Assembly (NCBI GenBank): GCA_029210175.1
Contig: JARGPL010000020.1
Coordinates: 1 to 64,000, forward strand
From: Minwuia sp.
GTDB lineage: Bacteria > Pseudomonadota > Alphaproteobacteria > Minwuiales > Minwuiaceae
Length of the DNA stretch: 64,000 bases
Reading direction: 5' to 3'
Every line of letters begins with the position of its first letter. Positions within the stretch are counted from its first letter, which is position 1. Below are positions 59,370 through 64,000 of this stretch, piece by piece. Position numbers and translations under genes: made by a program. The notes beneath the pieces were generated by a model, which ran no database searches, had not been told where the DNA came from, and saw nothing but the letters and a program-made list of their open reading frames with translations.

Positions 59370-61144
59370 GCAAGGCGAAAACGGGCCGAAAATCCAACTC
59401 CCGACAGGACAAGCCCAAGTCCGGTCATTCGGGCAAGGCGCATCCCCACCGCGATGGACTGATCATGGTCCCGCTGGGCGGCTGCGGTGAGATCGGCATG
59501 AACCTCACCATGTATGGTGTTGAGGGCAAGTGGCTGATGGTCGACTGCGGCATGACCTTCGCCGACGAGAATCTGCCCGGCGTCGACATCGTTGTGCCGG
59601 ACCCGACCTATGCAGAGGCAGAGGCCGAAGACATCGAAGGCCTGGTGATCACGCATGGTCATGAGGACCATCTGGGTGCGGTGCACCACCTCTGGCGACG
59701 GTTCCGCTGCCCTGTCTATGCAACGCCCTTCGCGGCGGAATTGCTGATGGGCAAGTTCAAGGAGGCCGGGATCGAGGATGATGTCGACCTGCGCATCGTG
59801 CGCGACGAGGGGCCGCTGCAGATCGGCCCGTTCCGCGTCACGCTGATCGGCCTGACCCATTCGACGCTGGAGATGATGGCGCTGGCCATCGAGACCCCGC
59901 ACGGCACGTTGCTGCATACAGGTGACTGGAAGTTCGATGCCACGCCGATGCTCGGCCCATCGTCCGATGAGGACGCGCTGCGGGCCTGGGCGGACAAGGG
60001 TGTTAGGGCACTGATCTGTGATTCCACGAATGTCTTCAGCCCCGGTGTTTCAGGGTCTGAAGGGGACGTGCGGGACGAGCTGACCGAGATCGTGAAAGGG
60101 CGCAAGGACGGGCGGGTGATCGTCACGACCTTCGCATCCAATGTTGCCCGCCTGGAAAGTGTGGCCCATGCAGCGAAGGAATCCGGTCGACACTTTGCCC
60201 TGGTCGGGCGGTCGCTCTGGAAGTTCTACGAGGCGGCGCGAAAGGTCGGCTATCTGGCCGACATGGCTGAGCCGCTGAACGACAAGGAAGCCGCTGCAAT
60301 GCCCCGCGACAAGGTGCTGTTGCTCTGCACCGGCTGTCAGGGTGAACCGCGCGGTGCCATGGCGCGTATCGCCAATGATGATCACCCGCAGATCAGTCTG
60401 GCGAAGGGCGATCTGGTGGTCTTCTCGTCGAAGATCATTCCGGGCAATGACCGCACCCTCTACCAGTTGCACAATCGGCTGGCGCTGAACGAGATCGATG
60501 TGGTGACGGAAAAGCATCGTGGTGTGCATGTGTCTGGCCACCCGAGCCGGGACGAACTGCGGCGGATGTACGACATCGTGAAGCCGGAAATGGTGATCCC
60601 GGTGCATGGGGAGGCGCGGCATCTGATCGAACAGGCAGACTTTTCGGTCAGGGAATGTGGCGTGGCGGAATCCTATGTCGTGCTGAATGGCGACATGCTG
60701 CAACTGGGGCCGGGCACGCCGAAGAAGGTTGGTGAAGTGCCGGTTGGTCGTCTGGCTGTGGATGCTTCAGGGCTGGTTCTGACCGCTGCCGCGATGCTTC
60801 AGGATCGCCGCCGGCTCAGCCACAATGGTGCGGCGATGATCGTGCTTGTGGTGGATGAGGACAGTGAACTGATCGAGGATCCGCGCATCAGTCTCATCGG
60901 CATTGCCGAGGGCGCGGAAGAGAAGGAACTGCTCGCCGGTGCCGACCGCGCGATCGAGCGCGAACTTGGGAAGATCAACGGGCGCCGCCCGGCAGATGAT
61001 GATGCAATTGCGCAGGCCGCAGTGCGTGCGTTGAGGAAGGTCGTCCGGCAGGCCAATGGCCGGCGACCGATAACAGAGTGCGAGGTCGTGCGCCTGGAAG
61101 AGGGTGAGCGCGTCGCAGCAGACAAGTGGAAGGAGGCCGTCTGA
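59366..61144 (+). CDS. rnj: Ribonuclease J
   Basis: A 592-residue metallo-beta-lactamase/beta-CASP RNase with 5'-exonuclease and endonuclease activity in mRNA and rRNA processing. The zinc motif is VITHGHEDHLGAVHHLW, followed by HTGDWKFDATPM; beta-CASP motifs appear in CDSTNVFSPG, SSKIIPGNDRTL and VHVSGHPSRDELR. The basic N-terminal 30 residues are typical of alphaproteobacteria. The GTG start overlaps coaX, and its stop overlaps mce. Confidence 0.95.
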   Translation: MSKAKTGRKSNSRQDKPKSGHSGKAHPHRDGLIMVPLGGCGEIGMNLTMYGVEGKWLMVDCGMTFADENLPGVDIVVPDPTYAEAEAEDIEGLVITHGHEDHLGAVHHLWRRFRCPVYATPFAAELLMGKFKEAGIEDDVDLRIVRDEGPLQIGPFRVTLIGLTHSTLEMMALAIETPHGTLLHTGDWKFDATPMLGPSSDEDALRAWADKGVRALICDSTNVFSPGVSGSEGDVRDELTEIVKGRKDGRVIVTTFASNVARLESVAHAAKESGRHFALVGRSLWKFYEAARKVGYLADMAEPLNDKEAAAMPRDKVLLLCTGCQGEPRGAMARIANDDHPQISLAKGDLVVFSSKIIPGNDRTLYQLHNRLALNEIDVVTEKHRGVHVSGHPSRDELRRMYDIVKPEMVIPVHGEARHLIEQADFSVRECGVAESYVVLNGDMLQLGPGTPKKVGEVPVGRLAVDASGLVLTAAAMLQDRRRLSHNGAAMIVLVVDEDSELIEDPRISLIGIAEGAEEKELLAGADRAIERELGKINGRRPADDDAIAQAAVRALRKVVRQANGRRPITECEVVRLEEGERVAADKWKEAV

Positions 61145-61554
61145 TGATTGGACGTCTGAATCACGTAGCCATTGCCGTACCCGATCTGGAAGCGGCGACC
61201 GCAACCTATCGCGATACCCTGGGCGCAAAGGTGTCCGAACAACAGCCGGAGCCGGACCACGGCGTGACAGTGGTGTTCGTCGAACTCGGCAATACCAAGA
61301 TCGAGCTGCTGCATCCGCTGGGAGAGGGTTCCCCCATCGCGAACTTCCTGAAGTCCAATCCGGCGGGTGGCATGCACCATGTCTGTTACGATGTGGAAGA
61401 CATCATTGCCGCGCGTGACAAGCTGAAGGCGGAAGGTGCCCGCGTGCTGGGTGACGGGGAGCCGAAGATCGGTGCCCATGGCAACCCTGTGCTGTTCCTG
61501 CATCCGAAGGATTTCTGCGGCACGCTGGTGGAGCTGGAACAGCCTGAAGCGTGA
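61144..61554 (+). CDS. mce: Methylmalonyl-CoA epimerase
   Basis: A 136-residue vicinal-oxygen-chelate protein that interconverts (2R)- and (2S)-methylmalonyl-CoA in the propionate route. IGRLNHVAIAVPDLEAATATY begins the first metal-binding unit (H), VELGNTKIELLHPLGEGSPI and GMHHVCYDVEDI give further ligands, and the final E is in GTLVELEQ. Its ATG overlaps the rnj stop by one base, so it belongs to the same transcript. Confidence 0.94.
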   Translation: MIGRLNHVAIAVPDLEAATATYRDTLGAKVSEQQPEPDHGVTVVFVELGNTKIELLHPLGEGSPIANFLKSNPAGGMHHVCYDVEDIIAARDKLKAEGARVLGDGEPKIGAHGNPVLFLHPKDFCGTLVELEQPEA

Positions 61555-61601
61555 CATCCAGAGTGGGCTGCTGATGTAATCAGGCAGTCCTTCAGTCCAA
61601 G

Positions 61602-61629
61602 GCGTGCTCCTTCAGTTCGTGGAGCACGC
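61602..61629 (+). other. Hairpin between mce and the DUF1467 gene
   Basis: GCGTGCTCC and GGAGCACGC form a perfect 9-bp stem around a 10-base loop. No T-run follows. It may be an attenuator, a processing site or a weak terminator before the DUF1467 gene. Confidence 0.4.
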
Positions 61630-61672
61630 AGGCGATCAGTAGCATCAAGCAGCCGGGAATCGGGAACAGGCC

Positions 61673-61936
61673 ATGTCCATCGCGGGCGGTATCGTCATCT
61701 ACATCATTGTCTGGTGGGTCGTGTTGTTCACGGTGCTGCCGATTGGTGTGCGCAACCCATACGAAACGGGTGAGGACATGGTGCCGGGTCAGGCCGATGG
61801 TGCGCCATCCCGCCCGCGCCTGCTGTTCAAGTTCCTGCTGACCACGGCCATCACCACCGGCTTGTTCGTGGCGCTGTGGGCCAGCGATCATTTCAACATC
61901 ATCAACTGGCGAGAGCTTTTCGATCCGAAGAGCTGA
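61673..61936 (+). CDS. DUF1467 family membrane protein
   Basis: An 87-residue protein with two helices (GGIVIYIIVWWVVLFTVLPIG and LLFKFLLTTAITTGLFVAL) around a polar loop with RNPYETGEDMVPG. The RNPYE-like loop is the DUF1467 hallmark. This family is found almost only in alphaproteobacteria and typically follows mce; its function is unknown. Confidence 0.9.
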   Translation: MSIAGGIVIYIIVWWVVLFTVLPIGVRNPYETGEDMVPGQADGAPSRPRLLFKFLLTTAITTGLFVALWASDHFNIINWRELFDPKS

Positions 61937-61965
61937 GGCGGGCAGTGTCCCTCCCGGGACTTGTC

Positions 61966-62925
61966 TTACTCCGGCAACGGAACCGGTTTCTTGAACCGCA
62001 TCCGGTTGATCAAACGCAGGACGGTGACGGCGGTCTTCGGTTGATCCATTTCAAGATGCAGCGCGGCGACGGCCAGCAGGTTCCCCGCAGGGTCCTCCTC
62101 CGCCGCGTGGGCCAGCATCTGGTCAAGCTTCGACAAACCGTCATCGCTCAGGCCAGAGACCTTTTCCGGAAACCGCTTCCGCAAGTGCGGAACAAGTCTT
62201 TCTGCACCGATCTGAACCATATCCGGCTCCGCCCGCAGTGCCACGCGGGCATAGACCGTTGCTGCACGTTTCATGTCGCCTGAGACGAGGCGATGCAGCG
62301 CGAACAGCAGCATCTCCGCGTACAGCCTGTGGGTATTGCCCTGACGCAGTTCGATGAATGGCGATGCCTTGGGGTCGGTGACTGCGATCGGGTGCCAGGC
62401 TGGGTCAAGGGCGGCGACCTTGTAATGCGCCGATCCGTCAGGGGGCCCGGGCAGGCCGTTGCCTTCGCCGATGCTTGCTGCCCAGTGATCCAGGAACGCC
62501 ATCCCGCCGGGCGAATTCTTCAGCCCGATGACACCATCTGCCATCGGTGCGGTTCCGGGCAGGATGCCGACGTCGGCATCTGACGACGTCATCGGCTGCA
62601 TCAGCGACTGGACGGCGTCCGATCGCAGCCGACAATGGGAATCCATGTAGAATGCGCGGGCTGCGATGTCGCGTTCCATGGCGCGGCGGCAGCAGGTGGC
62701 GACATTGGCATCCGGGTCATCGGCCACGGAAAGCACGATGTTGAAGACGGATGTGCGCCACAGCCGGTGCGTCGGGCGGCTGGTCACGACGGCTATCGGC
62801 AGATCCTTGAAATGCTGCCGGACTGACCAGGCCGCCATCAGGGTCCGGTCGATCTGGGCCTCGTCACTGTTCGCCACGAACAGGACCACCCAGTCATTCT
62901 TGCGTTTGGTGGTCGGTCCCTGCAT
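61966..62925 (-). CDS. Hypothetical protein, possibly glycosyltransferase-like
   Basis: A 319-residue protein without signal peptide or membrane helix. The first 150 residues look like a GT-A-type nucleotide-sugar fold: WVVLFVANSDEAQIDRTLMA (split), a beta-strand LPIAVVTSRPTH and ARAFYMDSHCRLRSDAV, where D95-S-H97 could stand for the usual DxD motif, followed by DVGILPG. The C-terminal third is helical (ERLVPHLRKRFPEKVSGL). The open frame runs far upstream, but the ATG at MQGPTTKRKND has AGGAT before it. I do not recognise a specific family. It is convergent with the DUF1467 gene and divergent from gluQ. Confidence 0.65.
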   Translation of the reverse strand: MQGPTTKRKNDWVVLFVANSDEAQIDRTLMAAWSVRQHFKDLPIAVVTSRPTHRLWRTSVFNIVLSVADDPDANVATCCRRAMERDIAARAFYMDSHCRLRSDAVQSLMQPMTSSDADVGILPGTAPMADGVIGLKNSPGGMAFLDHWAASIGEGNGLPGPPDGSAHYKVAALDPAWHPIAVTDPKASPFIELRQGNTHRLYAEMLLFALHRLVSGDMKRAATVYARVALRAEPDMVQIGAERLVPHLRKRFPEKVSGLSDDGLSKLDQMLAHAAEEDPAGNLLAVAALHLEMDQPKTAVTVLRLINRMRFKKPVPLPE

Positions 62926-63079
62926 GCGCTTCGATCCTGCTTCCAGCACTACTGCCGGAAGCCTAGTGCGACCCGGCCCGCAGCGCCACTTGCAATAAGA
63001 TATGAAGGCTGCATATCCGTTGTGTGCCTTGGCGTGCTTCTGGATTGCAAAGTGGCTCATCTGCGGTCGGAATGGGGAC

Positions 63080-63919
63080 ATGACATTCATCACGCGCTTC
63101 GCGCCCAGCCCCACCGGATACCTGCATTCGGGCCATGCCCTGTCGGCGATAACGGCGCACGATGCCGCGCGTGCCGCAGGCGGCACGTTCCTGCTGCGGA
63201 TCGAGGACATTGACCACACCCGTTGCCGACCGGCGTTCGTCGACGCCATATCCGAAGACCTGGCCGCATTGGGGCTCACCTGGGACGGTCCGGTCTGGCG
63301 GCAGTCGATGCGCGGTGCGTTCTATGCCACCGCGCTCGACGACATTCGCAACAAGGGGCTGGCGTACCCGTGTTTCTGTAACCGGCGGCAGGTTGCGGCG
63401 CATTCGCCGGGGCAGGGGGCGGATGGCCTGATCTATGGCGGCACCTGTCGGGACCTGAGCAGGGATGAGGTTGCGGCACGTGTCGCAGCGGGCCAGGTGC
63501 CCGCCTGGCGGTTGCGTCTCGACACGGCGCTGCAGCTGGCCGGTGCGATCGTCTGGCAGGACAGGCGGGCCGGCTGGCAGGACTGGGCGGGCGACGGGGT
63601 AGGCGATGTGGTCATTGCCCGTCGCGATATCGCCACCAGCTATCACCTGGCCGTCGTCGTGGATGACGCTGCACAGGGGGTGACGCAGATCATCCGGGGC
63701 ATGGACCTGTTTCACCAGACAGCAGTGCATGTGCTGCTGCAACGCATTCTGGACCTGCCGACGCCACACTATCTTCACCATCAGCTGCTATCGGATGCCG
63801 ATGGCCGGAAGCTGTCGAAGTCCGCAGGTGCACGCAGTCTGCGTGACATTTTTGCAGAAGGAACTGACGGTCGACTCGTCGCAGAACGACTGCGGAAAGT
63901 TATAGCGGGTGCAACCTGA
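63080..63919 (+). CDS. gluQ: Glutamyl-Q tRNA(Asp) synthetase
   Basis: A 279-residue truncated GluRS-like enzyme lacking the anticodon-binding domain. It activates glutamate and attaches it to queuosine-34 of tRNA-Asp. TRFAPSPTGYLHSGHA is the HIGH-like motif; FLLRIEDIDHTRCRP follows; the KMSKS-like motif is GRKLSKSAGA. The expected zinc ligands are in YPCFCNRRQ and GTCRD. The ATG used gives the family N terminus; the frame extends 26 codons upstream without similarity. Confidence 0.94.
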   Translation: MTFITRFAPSPTGYLHSGHALSAITAHDAARAAGGTFLLRIEDIDHTRCRPAFVDAISEDLAALGLTWDGPVWRQSMRGAFYATALDDIRNKGLAYPCFCNRRQVAAHSPGQGADGLIYGGTCRDLSRDEVAARVAAGQVPAWRLRLDTALQLAGAIVWQDRRAGWQDWAGDGVGDVVIARRDIATSYHLAVVVDDAAQGVTQIIRGMDLFHQTAVHVLLQRILDLPTPHYLHHQLLSDADGRKLSKSAGARSLRDIFAEGTDGRLVAERLRKVIAGAT

Positions 63920-63971
63920 TGGGATTGTGTCTAGATTTGCGGGCCGATTTTGGCCCCAGGGGAAGGTAGCG

Positions 63972-64000
63972 GTGCAGGAACCCTTACGCGAACGTCGCGG
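63972..64000 (+). CDS. Possible start of next gene (cut by window edge)
   Basis: A GTG preceded by GGGGAAGG opens a frame reading MQEPLRERRG to the end of the window. Only nine complete codons after the start are visible, so neither coding status nor product can be judged. Confidence 0.3.

Noticed and set aside
61966-63279. The unknown leftward protein as a 437-residue protein
   Set aside because: The extra N-terminal part overlaps the start of gluQ on the other strand and has no ribosome-binding site; the ATG at 62925 does.

Overview
The window is a chromosomal stretch of a GC-rich alphaproteobacterium. The evidence is a fourteen-gene nuo operon (A to N) running into birA, coaX, rnj, mce and a DUF1467 gene, plus glyQS followed by ppdK, TamAB, FbpAB-type iron import, CaiB/BaiF and acyl-CoA dehydrogenase genes. 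A Rhodospirillales-like relative is the best guess; the species cannot be named from sequence alone. Almost all of the DNA is coding, and the many long antisense reading frames are by-products of the high GC content.

Left part (1-20900): the window opens inside the right end of an IS481-family element that sits at the stop codon of a parD-like antitoxin gene. Then come accessory metabolic genes: an MFS transporter, a Prx5-type peroxiredoxin, an enolase-superfamily gene with two apparent in-frame internal deletions, a CaiB/BaiF CoA-transferase and a TPR protein with a glycosyltransferase-like end. A leftward operon encodes a luciferase-like monooxygenase, an MFS carrier and a ChaC-type cyclotransferase. 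After it come a DUF924 gene, a LuxR regulator with a degenerate receiver, and an acyl-CoA dehydrogenase. A 56-residue ORF is divergent from a GcvA-like LysR gene. A leftward iron-uptake group (fbpA, fbpB) behind a Fur-like box leads into a soluble hybrid histidine kinase and a second acyl-CoA dehydrogenase. A DMT permease and an O-methyltransferase close the section.

Middle part (20900-42780): glyQ, glyS, ppdK and a flavodoxin-like gene form one unit. tamA and tamB overlap by one base; tamA seems to use a non-canonical start codon and to carry a lipoprotein signal. A run of hairpins separates them from a four-gene operon that looks devoted to sulfur or thiol metabolism: aldo/keto reductase, class V aminotransferase, cysteine-dioxygenase-like cupin and a four-domain rhodanese. 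Leftward housekeeping genes follow (alpha/beta hydrolase, PanE-like reductase, radC, map, sfsA), then tRNA-Asp.

Right part (42780-64000): nuoA to nuoN encode the whole proton-pumping NADH:quinone oxidoreductase. The transcript appears to continue through a GNAT acetyltransferase into biotin ligase, type III pantothenate kinase, RNase J, methylmalonyl-CoA epimerase and a DUF1467 membrane protein, mostly with start/stop overlaps. A leftward gene of unknown, perhaps glycosyltransferase-like, function and gluQ end the window. GluQ modifies tRNA-Asp, whose gene is also here.
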